Part shown: positions 50,598 through 59,078 of the stretch, in pieces
Layout: every line of letters begins with the position of its first letter
Position numbering within the stretch: the first letter of the stretch is position 1
NCBI RefSeq assembly: GCF_024362805.1
Contig: NZ_CP093299.1
Coordinates: forward strand, 2,574,001 to 2,638,000
DNA length: 64,000 nucleotides
Source: Salipaludibacillus sp. LMS25
GTDB lineage: Bacteria > Bacillota > Bacilli > Bacillales > Salisediminibacteriaceae
Direction of reading: 5' to 3'
The notes under the pieces: generated by a model
Told to the model about the DNA's origin: nothing
The model's database searches: none
Seen by the model: the letters and a program-made list of their open reading frames with translations, nothing else
Made by a program: the position numbers and the translations under genes

Positions 50598-52298
50598 TTA
50601 TTTAATAATATTATTGAATCCAGGTGAACCTGGTGGCGCGTTATTAATCATGTCATATATAGGAATAGTGTAAGCGAATAAGATCAAAACCACAACAAGG
50701 CCAATCCACAATTTCCAATTTTCCAAAATAGCAGGTGTATGTGGTGTGTCATTTGGTGCAGGCGTCATAGGAAACTCAGTGTGTCCTTTTGGAGCAAACC
50801 AAGCTAAATAGATGAAATTGTAAAACATTAAAAGACCAGCTGCAGTTAGAATGGTTCCTCCAATAGCGACTGTAATATGACTAACAAAGATCCCTTGAAA
50901 CCATTCTAAAGCTTGAGGGGCATCTTGATAGGTAGTATAGCCTGTTCGTCTAGGTGCCCCGAACAGCCCGAGAATGTGCATAGCGCCTGACATTAAAAAC
51001 ATTCCAATTGTCCACATCCATGTGGTCACAATACCTGAGCGATTCATAGACTTAGTTAATTTTCGCCCAGTGACAACAGGAATGAGCCAAAAAGCCATAC
51101 CGAGAAAAGTTAATACGACGGTTGTTCCTACAGTGAGATGGAAGTGTCCTACTACCCATAACGTATTATGAATCACGGCATTTAATTGAAAGCTGGCATT
51201 AATTAAACCGCCGGTACCAGCAGGGATGAAGAAAAGCATTCCCATAAACGGTGCGAAAAACCTCACATCGTTCCAAGGCAATTTTTTTAACCAGCTGAAT
51301 ACGCCTTTACCGCCTTTTTCGCGACCTGTTTGTTCAAATGTTGCAAAAATAGAAAAGGCCGTTAACAAAGAAGGGACGACCACGACGAAGGTCAACACAG
51401 TTTGGATATATTTCCAAAACTCTGAAATACCAGCCTCCATCAATTGATGGTGAAAGCCTACTGGGATTGAAAAAAGTAAAAATAACACGAAGGCAAGGCG
51501 AGCAAGCGAGCCGCTGAATAACCGACCGCCAATGACTTTAGGAACAACGAGATACCATACCATATAAGCAGGCATAATCCAGAAATAAACGAGTGGATGT
51601 CCAAAGTACCAAAATAGGGTACGGCTCAACAATACATTTATCTCGTCAGTCCAGCCGAGAGCCCAAGGAAGCATTTGTCCTAGGACAGTGGCAGCGACGC
51701 CTAGACCGGCTACGATCCATAACATAATAGTCGCTGTGGCCATGAAGCCAAACAATGGTGTTGGCTCACCAGAATGTCTTTTTTTCCATTTAAAATAATG
51801 GATCATAATACCAGTACCAGAAATCCATGTCCCTACAATGAAAAAGGTCAAGCCAATATAAAAAATATAATGCGCTTGCAATGGGGCATAAAAGGTGTAT
51901 AAAACGGAAGCTTCATTAGCAAGTATCATGGTAGCAGCCATAGCGGTGCCGATTGTAGTTAATATAAAGCCTAACCAGCCGGATTTTCTAAGTCTGTCAG
52001 AAAAGGCGCCATGTGTTTTGCTCATACCGGCAAAAAAGAAACCGAAAATAATATAAGTTGTAAAAACGAGTGCAAGTAGGACGCCGTGAGCGGTTAAAAT
52101 CTGATAATACGTGAGCCAGCTAGGTAGTTCGATAATGCCGGCTCTGGCCAACCCTTGCAAAAGGCCGCCGAGTATACCGAGGATGAAGGCAAAAAAAGCG
52201 ACCACAATGTGAACGAAAGAAAGCTTAGCATCTTTAGGATCTAATTGAACGTCTAAGTCATTTGAAACATTATTAAATGCTAAATTCGACTGAGTCAT
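50598..52298 (-). CDS. ba3-type cytochrome c oxidase subunit I
   Basis: Heme-copper oxidase subunit of 566 residues with about 13 membrane helices, B-family (ba3) type. Low-spin heme His is in ILTAHGVLLALVF. CuB/heme a3 ligands are GHPLVYFWIMPAY, the HH pair in GFHHQLMEAG, and VVGHFHLTVG. K/D-channel glutamate patterns of the A family are absent, as expected. It reduces oxygen at the membrane surface and pumps protons with high oxygen affinity. The ATG at 52298 overlaps the subunit II stop by one base (TAATG), so they are coupled. An upstream in-frame extension to 52349 lies in subunit II and is rejected. Confidence 0.94.
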   Translation of the reverse strand: MTQSNLAFNNVSNDLDVQLDPKDAKLSFVHIVVAFFAFILGILGGLLQGLARAGIIELPSWLTYYQILTAHGVLLALVFTTYIIFGFFFAGMSKTHGAFSDRLRKSGWLGFILTTIGTAMAATMILANEASVLYTFYAPLQAHYIFYIGLTFFIVGTWISGTGIMIHYFKWKKRHSGEPTPLFGFMATATIMLWIVAGLGVAATVLGQMLPWALGWTDEINVLLSRTLFWYFGHPLVYFWIMPAYMVWYLVVPKVIGGRLFSGSLARLAFVLFLLFSIPVGFHHQLMEAGISEFWKYIQTVLTFVVVVPSLLTAFSIFATFEQTGREKGGKGVFSWLKKLPWNDVRFFAPFMGMLFFIPAGTGGLINASFQLNAVIHNTLWVVGHFHLTVGTTVVLTFLGMAFWLIPVVTGRKLTKSMNRSGIVTTWMWTIGMFLMSGAMHILGLFGAPRRTGYTTYQDAPQALEWFQGIFVSHITVAIGGTILTAAGLLMFYNFIYLAWFAPKGHTEFPMTPAPNDTPHTPAILENWKLWIGLVVVLILFAYTIPIYDMINNAPPGSPGFNNIIK

Positions 52299-52765
52299 TA
52301 TGGTGTCACCTCGATTTTCATTTGCATATAATGATGGCCTGTACCGCAATATTCGTTACATATAACTAAATACTCTCCAGGTTCCTCGAATGTATACTCA
52401 GCCATGTTGACATGACCAGGTGTAATCATCATATTCACATTAGTCCCTGGAATGGTGAAGCTGTGAACAACATCTTGGCTCGTTACCTCGAAAATAACGG
52501 TAGATCCCGCAGGAACCTCAATTGTATCGGGACTATACCCAAACGTCATTGCTATCAAGCGAGCTCTATACGTATTCTCATTAATTTGTTCTAGACCTGG
52601 TTCTGCGAAAACACTTTCTTCTAGATTTTGTGGATCGACAGAGGCCATATGACTTGGTGGTTGGTGACCGAAAGCAAAGGCAGCAACACCGAGCACTACT
52701 AAAAATAAGACGAGTGACCCGATACCGAATACGAGCCAAATTTTTTCATATTTGTGTAAATGCAT
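52298..52765 (-). CDS. ba3-type cytochrome c oxidase subunit II
   Basis: A 155-residue subunit with one N-terminal membrane anchor (WLVFGIGSLVLFLVVLGVAAFAF) and an extracellular cupredoxin domain carrying the CuA site: His in DVVHSFTIPG and the loop CNEYCGTGHHYMQM with both Cys, His and Met ligands. The short length and single helix are typical of ba3 subunit II. AAGGGGGC precedes the ATG, and it follows the small subunit IIa gene by 18 bases. It accepts electrons from a membrane cytochrome c. Confidence 0.95.
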   Translation of the reverse strand: MHLHKYEKIWLVFGIGSLVLFLVVLGVAAFAFGHQPPSHMASVDPQNLEESVFAEPGLEQINENTYRARLIAMTFGYSPDTIEVPAGSTVIFEVTSQDVVHSFTIPGTNVNMMITPGHVNMAEYTFEEPGEYLVICNEYCGTGHHYMQMKIEVTP

Positions 52766-52783
52766 GGATTATAGCCCCCTTAG

Positions 52784-52939
52784 TTAAATCCTTCCTACAA
52801 ATAAATAGAAGATTGCAAACCACGCTACAAGAATGAAGGACCCGATAGCCAAAACAAAAATCAGTGTTCCTTTTAATGACGTGTCATGTTCTGTTGCCGG
52901 TAGTGGCTTTTTATCTTTCTCCAATCCAGCTTGCCCCAT
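52784..52939 (-). CDS. cytochrome c oxidase subunit IIa (small ba3 subunit)
   Basis: A 51-residue protein, easy to miss by length filters. It has a charged N-terminal tail (MGQAGLEKDKKPLPATEHDT) and one membrane helix (LIFVLAIGSFILVAWFAIFY), ending LFVGRI. It starts after AAGGGGGGG with a 5-base spacer and lies immediately upstream of subunit II. Size, topology and position match the Cox2A family, which supplies the helix missing from the short subunit II of ba3 oxidases. First gene of the oxidase operon. Confidence 0.88.
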   Translation of the reverse strand: MGQAGLEKDKKPLPATEHDTSLKGTLIFVLAIGSFILVAWFAIFYLFVGRI

Positions 52940-53325
52940 ATAATCCCCCCCTTAAAAATAAACGTAGAATCGTTTATGCATTTCTATCATATAGGAACAA
53001 ACAGGTGTGATGAAAAGCAATTTGTGAAGAATTAGTGAAAGGTTTAAAAAAACACTTATTACTATGTTCACGGTGTTAAGTGTGTGTTGTTTAACCCATT
53101 TATGGATGATATAATTCTGGTAGATTGAATATCATTCTCAATTGATATTTATTTAAAATGATAAGTTGGGACAATTCAGGGTGCTTATGATTCATGCAAA
53201 TAAGGTATGGCTATCAATCACAATGTACGTGATCACATGTCCTCTTTTACTGAGAACGTTAACATAGGTAACATGTTGTGAAGCTGCGTTTGTGTCAAAC
53301 AACCTGAATGAAGTGGGGGTAAGAA
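52940..53325. other. divergent intergenic region, oxidase / iron ABC operon
   Basis: Holds the oxidase promoter region (minus strand), the Fur-box candidate at 53126-53140 and an AT-rich fbpC leader. No ORF was found. Confidence 0.45.
53126..53140. promoter_or_regulatory. Fur box candidate upstream of fbpC
   Basis: TGAATATCATTCTCA matches the 7-1-7 Fur consensus TGATAATNATTATCA in 11-12 of 15 positions. It lies about 190 bases before fbpC, an iron transporter ATPase. Confidence 0.55.
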
Positions 53326-54384
53326 ATGAGCTTTATACACCTTAAAAACTTAACAAAAATATTTAGCCATCATGAGAAGGAAGCTGTTAAGGATCTTAAT
53401 TTATGTATTGAAAAAGGTGAAATAGTGTCGCTTCTCGGTCCCAGTGGGTGTGGGAAGACGACAACACTTAGAATGATAGCGGGGTTTGAGGCGCCAAGTA
53501 ACGGGACGATCTACATAGATGGTAAGGCGGTTGCTAGGAAAGATCAGTCCATTCCTCCTGAAAAAAGAGGCATTGGGATGGTTTTCCAAGATTATGCGTT
53601 GTTTCCGCACATGACGATTTTAAAGAATGTCATGTTTGGACTTAATAAGTGGAAAACCCAAGAAAAAAAGGCACGGGCTCGGGAAGTGTTGGAATTGGTA
53701 GGGTTGGAAGACTTCACAAAACGCTATCCTGCTCAACTGTCAGGTGGTCAGCAACAACGTGTGGCCTTAGCAAGAGCACTAGCCCCTAATCCCCATGTTG
53801 TTTTAATGGATGAACCATTTAGTAATTTAGACGCTGGCTTACGGGAAAAAATGCGTTATGATGTCACGACCATCTTAAGGAAAGCAAATACCACGGCCAT
53901 CATTGTGACACACGATCAGAAGGACGCTTTTGCTGTCTCTGATAAGGTAGCAGTTATGAATGAAGGCATTATACAGCAAGTAGCGGCCCCGAAAGAGATG
54001 TATCGTTGTCCTAAAAATTGTTTTGTTGCCAAGTTTGTTGGAAAGACGAATCTACTTACAGGGATGATGGATGAAGATTTAAAAAATATTCATACCCATA
54101 TTGGTAAAGTAGCTCTTCCAAAAGAGTCTCAAAAACGGTTGGAAACAGTAAAGCTTTCAATCCGACCAGAAGGATGCAAACTTGCTCAAGAAGGCACTTT
54201 TTGTGGGCGGGTACAGCGTGTCACTTACAGCGGTGAATATCAAGAATTGTATGTCCAACTTCAAAATGGCGTGAACCTTGCAGAGGAAACGATGCTCATT
54301 TATGCACCTGTAGAACAGGAAATAGACGTGGGTAAAGTGGTCTCTTTTGATATAAACCCAGCGTTAGTAGCATTAGTTGAATAG
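53326..54384 (+). CDS. fbpC: ferric iron ABC transporter ATPase, FbpC type
   Basis: A 352-residue ATPase of the FbpC/AfuC class: Walker A GPSGCGKTT, Q-loop VFQDYALFPH, signature LSGGQQQRVALARAL, Walker B VVLMDEPFSNLD, HDQKDAFAV, and the C-terminal regulatory OB domain (SIRPEGCKL near residue 285). It powers uptake of Fe3+ through the permease encoded downstream. GGGGGTAAG precedes the ATG. The operon order is fbpC-fbpA-fbpB, with an extra Fur-controlled promoter in front of fbpA. Confidence 0.9.
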   Translation: MSFIHLKNLTKIFSHHEKEAVKDLNLCIEKGEIVSLLGPSGCGKTTTLRMIAGFEAPSNGTIYIDGKAVARKDQSIPPEKRGIGMVFQDYALFPHMTILKNVMFGLNKWKTQEKKARAREVLELVGLEDFTKRYPAQLSGGQQQRVALARALAPNPHVVLMDEPFSNLDAGLREKMRYDVTTILRKANTTAIIVTHDQKDAFAVSDKVAVMNEGIIQQVAAPKEMYRCPKNCFVAKFVGKTNLLTGMMDEDLKNIHTHIGKVALPKESQKRLETVKLSIRPEGCKLAQEGTFCGRVQRVTYSGEYQELYVQLQNGVNLAEETMLIYAPVEQEIDVGKVVSFDINPALVALVE

Positions 54385-54421
54385 TAAAGAGTAGATTAAA
54401 ACTGAAAAGTTAGAAAATATA

Positions 54422-54451
54422 TTGACTTGCAGCAAAGCACTACGATACACT
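54422..54451 (+). promoter_or_regulatory. internal promoter of fbpAB
   Basis: TTGACT (54422-54427), 18 bases, TACACT (54446-54451). A Fur-box palindrome starts 8 bases after the -10. Confidence 0.6.
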
Positions 54452-54458
54452 AGTAATG

Positions 54459-54497
54459 CCACATAATTGATATTGATAATCGTTATCAATTATGTGG
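54459..54497. promoter_or_regulatory. Fur box inside a 14-bp-arm palindrome
   Basis: CCACATAATTGATA and TATCAATTATGTGG are perfect inverted arms separated by 11 bases. Within it TGATAATCGTTATCA (54474-54488) matches the Fur 7-1-7 consensus in 14 of 15 positions. In RNA the same sequence would fold into a stem between the fbpC and fbpA genes, so it could both bind Fur as DNA and limit read-through or protect the fbpA mRNA. Confidence 0.75.
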
Positions 54498-54528
54498 TCA
54501 TTATTTTTAATTGGAGGCGAGGTTGTAT

Positions 54529-55629
54529 ATGAAGAAGGGGTTTGCCTTAATGGCATTAGGTATGGCTGTCACAGTGATGGCCGCTTGTGGGGAAAACGGA
54601 GATGAGAACACAAATAGCGTGAACAATACAAACACAAATGACGATAATCACGCAAATACAGAAGAAGCCGCTTTAGATGGTGAACTGGTTGTTTATTCGT
54701 CACGTAATGAGACGTTTGTACAAGCTTTATTAGACAAGTTTTCAGAAGAAACTGGCGTTGAAGTGAAAGCACTTCATGATGCGGATCCTCTGCAAATTCA
54801 AGAAGAATCTGGAAATGTTCAAGCGGATATATTTATCTCCAATGACCTGGGAGCGTTAGAATATTTAAATCAGCAAGAGCTTCTTGAAGGAACGGACCCT
54901 GAAAATGTTGATACAATTGATGAGCAATTTCGTGCTGAAAACAATGAGTGGATTGCTATTTCAGCAAGAGCACGTGGCTTTATATATAATAAAGACTTGA
55001 TTTCTGAAGAAGACATGCCGACTAAGATGGAAGATTTACTTGATCCTGAATGGGCAGATGTAGAAAATGGTTATGCCATTACACGTGGCGGTAATGGTGG
55101 GATGATTGGAAACGTCTCTGCTTTACGTCACGAATGGGGCGATGACCAGACGACTGATTGGATTCATGCCATTCAAGAAAATGCTGCTGGAATTTTTGAA
55201 GGCCACGGGGATATTCGTCGTGCAGTTGGAGCTGGAGAGCACGCCTTCGGTTTAGTTAACAATTATTACTATCACCAACAGTTAGAAGAGCCAACAGATA
55301 ACAATGTAGGATTTATTTACACTGATCAAGGTGACGGAGAAATGGGTGCCATTGCAAATGCAGCAGGAGTTGGCATGGTAGCAGGTGCGCCAAATGAAGA
55401 CAATGCTAAAGCATTTATTGACTGGGTGTTAGAAGAAGAAAATCAACTTGCTTTTGTTGGTGAGTCGTTAGAAGTGCCTATCAATCCTAATTTAGAACCG
55501 CCTTACGAGGAAGCTGTTCCATTTAGTGAGCTCTCAATTCAAGATATGCCTTTAAAAGAGCTGGGTAACTACTTTGAGGATACGCGAACATTAATTGAAG
55601 ACGCAGGACTCGATTTAGAGCTAAGATAA
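54529..55629 (+). CDS. fbpA: ferric iron ABC transporter, iron-binding lipoprotein
   Basis: Lipoprotein of 366 residues. Signal MKKGFALMALGMAVTVMAAC with Cys20, then an Asn/Thr linker, then the FbpA/FutA fold (LVVYSSRNETFVQALLDKFSEETG, DIFISNDLGALEYLNQQELL, YGYAITRGGNG-like ligand segment, NNYYYHQQL with the tyrosines used for Fe3+). ATG 54529 is chosen because GGAGGCGAGG lies upstream; the TTG at 54511 is part of that site. Expression should be Fur controlled from the adjacent promoter, which bypasses fbpC and would give more binding protein than ATPase. Confidence 0.92.
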   Translation: MKKGFALMALGMAVTVMAACGENGDENTNSVNNTNTNDDNHANTEEAALDGELVVYSSRNETFVQALLDKFSEETGVEVKALHDADPLQIQEESGNVQADIFISNDLGALEYLNQQELLEGTDPENVDTIDEQFRAENNEWIAISARARGFIYNKDLISEEDMPTKMEDLLDPEWADVENGYAITRGGNGGMIGNVSALRHEWGDDQTTDWIHAIQENAAGIFEGHGDIRRAVGAGEHAFGLVNNYYYHQQLEEPTDNNVGFIYTDQGDGEMGAIANAAGVGMVAGAPNEDNAKAFIDWVLEEENQLAFVGESLEVPINPNLEPPYEEAVPFSELSIQDMPLKELGNYFEDTRTLIEDAGLDLELR

Positions 55630-55651
55630 TGAACTTTAGGAGAAGTGTACT

Positions 55652-57334
55652 ATGCTTAACGATCAGAAGAAAAATAACCATCATATTAAGCACAGTCCAG
55701 TAGTTGGGGATGAAAGATCCCCAGCTCTTTTCCGTTTTATTCACCAAAAGTGGCTGGCTTTGTGGCAGGGTAACCCACCTGGGACCATTTTATTAGTCAT
55801 TGGACTACTAGTGGCACTCACGATGTCAATCCCAATTGTCTATGTGGTTTGGCAATCGTTATCCGCCGGCGAGGAAAGTTGGAAACGGCTTCTTGGGAAC
55901 AGAATTCCCGAATTACTATGGAGTACTTTATCATTAACCGCTGCTGTCACTGGCGCTGCCGTTATCATTGGCATGTCATTGGCATGGCTTGTGATAAGGA
56001 CAGATTTGCCAGGGAAAAAGCTATGGCAATGGATGCTCGCTTTACCTCTTGTAATTCCCCCTTATGTAGGTGCTGTCACTTATATTATTGTGTTTGGGCC
56101 TAGTGGCTGGCTCACGAATGTGTGGAACGACACGAGCTGGCTGACATCACTAGTTGGGAACTTCCCTTTTAAGATATACTCCTTCTTTGGCGCATTTATC
56201 GTTTTAACACTGTTTACATATCCCTATGCTTTTTTAATTACTATAGCGTCCCTTAGAAGATTGAACCGAAATTTTGAAGAAGTAGCCAGGTCTCAAGGAA
56301 TGAGTCCAATGCAAGTATTTTTAAAAGTAACACTACCGTTTTTACGGCCTGCCATTGGTGCTGGAGCTGTCCTTATCTCGCTTTATGTATTATCAGATTT
56401 TGGTGCTGTTGCTATGTTGCGATATGTGACATTTACAGCCGCGATTTATTATCAAAGAGCTGGTTTTGACATTCCCTCAGCTTCTGTCCTTAGTCTCGTG
56501 CTTATTTTATTAACAATCCTTATTTTATGGCTCGAATCTTTTACGAGGAAAAGGCGTCATTTTTATCAAACGTCAAATACGTTTTTAGAACCAGATATTA
56601 TAAAACTAGAAAAGTGGAAGCCGGCTGCTTTTATATATGTGTCAGCCATTTTTAGTTTAGCTGTTGTGTTACCACTAGTCGTTTTAATTTACTGGACCGT
56701 GATCGGCACAAGTCTCGGAACAATCGATGCCTCCTTTTTTAAATATACATGGAACAGTATAAAAGTGTCAGGATTGGCCGCGATCTTGTGTATGTTCTTA
56801 GCTACACCTATCATTTATTTAAAATCACGGCATCCGTCAGTCATTTCTCAGGGGATCGATAGATTGAGCTATGCTGGTTATGCGTTACCAGGTGTTATTG
56901 TCGCTTTAGGTATGATATTTATTTTTAATAATCACATCCCTACTCTTTATAATACGTTTTATATGATCGCTATAGCGTTTGTTGTCAGGTTTTTGCCGCA
57001 AGCGATGCAGTCGGGAGAAGCGTCATTAAGCTTAGTTTCACCGAGGGTGGATGAGGCGGCAAGAAGTCTCGGATCACCAGCTTGGAAAACAATGCTTACT
57101 GTCATCATTCCATCTATCCTGCCTGGGATTCTTGCTGGAGGCGCACTCGTTTTTGTTAGCTCAATTAAGGAACTTCCAGCAACACTTATGTTGAGGCCAC
57201 CGGGATTTGATACGTTAGCTGTACGTGTGTATTATGAGGCGTCAGAGGCTCTTTACCATCAAGCAGCACCTGCTGCTCTCTTAATTGTTCTTGTCTCCAT
57301 TATTCCGCTGCATTTTTTATTGAAGAAGTATTAA
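55652..57334 (+). CDS. fbpB: ferric iron ABC transporter permease, FbpB type (fused double permease)
   Basis: A 560-residue permease with two homologous halves of six helices each. Both contain an EAA loop: FEEVARSQGMSPMQVFLKVTLPFLRP in the first half and VDEAARSLGSPAWKTMLTVIIPSILPG in the second. This internal duplication is typical of FbpB iron permeases and dispenses with a second subunit. AGGAGAAG precedes the ATG; 22 bases separate it from fbpA. Last gene of the operon. The following 57335-57516 shows nothing recognisable. Confidence 0.93.
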   Translation: MLNDQKKNNHHIKHSPVVGDERSPALFRFIHQKWLALWQGNPPGTILLVIGLLVALTMSIPIVYVVWQSLSAGEESWKRLLGNRIPELLWSTLSLTAAVTGAAVIIGMSLAWLVIRTDLPGKKLWQWMLALPLVIPPYVGAVTYIIVFGPSGWLTNVWNDTSWLTSLVGNFPFKIYSFFGAFIVLTLFTYPYAFLITIASLRRLNRNFEEVARSQGMSPMQVFLKVTLPFLRPAIGAGAVLISLYVLSDFGAVAMLRYVTFTAAIYYQRAGFDIPSASVLSLVLILLTILILWLESFTRKRRHFYQTSNTFLEPDIIKLEKWKPAAFIYVSAIFSLAVVLPLVVLIYWTVIGTSLGTIDASFFKYTWNSIKVSGLAAILCMFLATPIIYLKSRHPSVISQGIDRLSYAGYALPGVIVALGMIFIFNNHIPTLYNTFYMIAIAFVVRFLPQAMQSGEASLSLVSPRVDEAARSLGSPAWKTMLTVIIPSILPGILAGGALVFVSSIKELPATLMLRPPGFDTLAVRVYYEASEALYHQAAPAALLIVLVSIIPLHFLLKKY

Positions 57335-57516
57335 CAATTCTATTAAACATGCTGTTACTTTGGGAGTAGTGATGATTGGGGATTTGACGACTTTTCATTT
57401 GGTGACGTTCGTCCTACCTTGATGACGGGTGGAAAGTGGACAGAGGAAGGCTAACCCAACGTTAAATCTTGTATGTATAAACTGTCTGGCACGAAGTTGA
57501 GACCTAATAGGAGAAG

Positions 57517-57560
57517 AACAAGGGTTATCCCATAAAGTCTACTATGGGATAACCCTTGTT
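57517..57560. terminator. bidirectional terminator
   Basis: AACAAGGGTTATCCCATA and TATGGGATAACCCTTGTT form an 18-bp perfect stem with an 8-base loop and TTTTT on the plus strand. It ends 2 bases before the rhomboid stop, and can serve the rhomboid gene (minus) and, distantly, fbpB. Confidence 0.9.
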
Positions 57561-57561
57561 T

Positions 57562-58314
57562 TTAAAAGAGAAACATAGATACGAGATAGAAGAATAGCAC
57601 CATGCCTGCAAAGCCTCCGACGATGTAAAAAATGAGGTTCTTTTTGTGTTGGCGACGTTTTGCCCAGCGGTTAGGATCGAAGCCTATGTCATCATCATGT
57701 ATGGGTCTTCTTTGAGTGTAAAGTGAGACGCCATTCAAAAATAGGGGTGCAATTGCTGCACCGGCTATAAGGCCAAATAAATGAGCGATAATGTTTACCC
57801 CAGGGTTGAGGAATGTCATAACGACCCCGATCGCGACGATCGTCATGATAAGTTGCGAATTCATCCGATTAATTAAATCTTTGCGGAATAAGACCATGTA
57901 GACATAAATGCCAAATAGACCAAAAATGGCTCCGGAAGCGCCTAAATGTAAGACGCCTGGCGAACCGAGAAAATAAAACGCGATGTTAGCTAAAATACCT
58001 GTAGCTAAATAAGCCATTACAAATTTGACTCTTCCAAGCATTGTCTCAAGAGCAGGTCCGAAAAGGACTAACGAGAATGAATTAAACAACATATGGGTTA
58101 ATCCACCGTGAAGAAAAATCGGTGTGATAAGACGCCAATAGTCACCTGATGCCACCAGTATATTATTGCCGACCCCTAAAGCATATATTTCTTCACCACC
58201 TAAAAAAGGAAACCAATATAGCCATATATAGAAGAAAATATGGATAATCACGAGTGATGTCACGATTTTATATGATTTGATAAAACTTTCAAAGGTCTCA
58301 TTACGTAAAAACAT
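57562..58314 (-). CDS. rhomboid family intramembrane serine protease
   Basis: A 250-residue polytopic protease. The catalytic serine is in GASGAIFGLFG (about residue 133) and the catalytic histidine in NIIAHLFGLIAG (about residue 190); the L1 loop WRLITPIFLHGGLTHMLFNSFSL is well conserved. It cleaves transmembrane segments of client proteins. A soluble tail (DDIGFDPNRWAKRRQHKKN) precedes a last hydrophobic helix, giving seven helices. Start ATG 58314 has GAGGTG 6 bases upstream; the GTG at 58323 lies in that site. In Bacillus a rhomboid gene (ydcA) is also next to acpS, so the position is conserved. Confidence 0.92.
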   Translation of the reverse strand: MFLRNETFESFIKSYKIVTSLVIIHIFFYIWLYWFPFLGGEEIYALGVGNNILVASGDYWRLITPIFLHGGLTHMLFNSFSLVLFGPALETMLGRVKFVMAYLATGILANIAFYFLGSPGVLHLGASGAIFGLFGIYVYMVLFRKDLINRMNSQLIMTIVAIGVVMTFLNPGVNIIAHLFGLIAGAAIAPLFLNGVSLYTQRRPIHDDDIGFDPNRWAKRRQHKKNLIFYIVGGFAGMVLFFYLVSMFLF

Positions 58315-58636
58315 ACACTTCACCTCTTTTTTTTAGTGTATCATAAGAGCTTTGCATACAGATAGAAAAGTGAGATGATACTCTACAAAAAACGAATGTG
58401 CTCAATTTTTTCGCTAATAAGTTAAATGATATGAGAGAAAGTCTGATTTAGTTAGGGACATGCTATGTTATCCGTCCCTATAGACGATAGCTAACAATCA
58501 TTTAATTAGTAAAATCTTACGATATAATGAGTGTAAGGTGACTAAGATATTAGGAAACAGATTTATAGTCCTATACAACTAGACGTTATGAATGGAACGG
58601 ACGATATCGTTTAATCATATAGAAAGGGATGACGAG
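58315..58636. other. divergent intergenic region, rhomboid / acpS
   Basis: An AT-rich gap with a TATAAT -10 candidate at 58523-58528 for acpS but only a weak -35 (TTTAAT). No fold or ORF recognised. Confidence 0.4.
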
Positions 58637-59005
58637 ATGATAAGCGGAATAGGCTTGGATATAGTAGAGATGGAGCGGATAGAAGCGATACATATTCGCA
58701 AAGAAACGTTTGCTAAAAGAATATTAACGGGAAAAGAATATCACCTCTTTTCGTCATTGTCAGGTAAAAGACAAACAGAATTTCTCGCAGGGAGGTTTGC
58801 TGCTAAAGAGGCTTATGCGAAAGCCATCGGTACTGGAATTGGCAGTCATTTATCGTTTAAAGATATAGAGATTATACCCAATCAGTTTGGTAAACCTATT
58901 TTAACAGATTTAAAACGAAGGGGGAAAAACACGAACATTCATTTATCAATCACTCATACACAAGAATTTGCCGCTGCACAAGTGGTGATAGAAGATGAAG
59001 AATGA
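58637..59005 (+). CDS. acpS: holo-acyl-carrier-protein synthase
   Basis: AcpS of 122 residues transfers 4'-phosphopantetheine from CoA to the acyl carrier protein. Both family motifs are present: GIGLDIVEMERIE with the Mg-binding Asp (residue 8) and FAAKEAYAKAIGTGI with the Glu (about residue 58). Start ATG 58637 gives the normal N-terminus MISGIGLDI, with AAAGGGATGA upstream. An N-terminal extension to 58592 has no support. First gene of a conserved Bacillus cluster. Confidence 0.95.
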   Translation: MISGIGLDIVEMERIEAIHIRKETFAKRILTGKEYHLFSSLSGKRQTEFLAGRFAAKEAYAKAIGTGIGSHLSFKDIEIIPNQFGKPILTDLKRRGKNTNIHLSITHTQEFAAAQVVIEDEE

Positions 59006-59078
59006 GAGCTTTTGATTGAAACGGTCATATTGAATGGGACGACCTCATATAGTGTTAATGCGGATGGGAGGGACAAAC

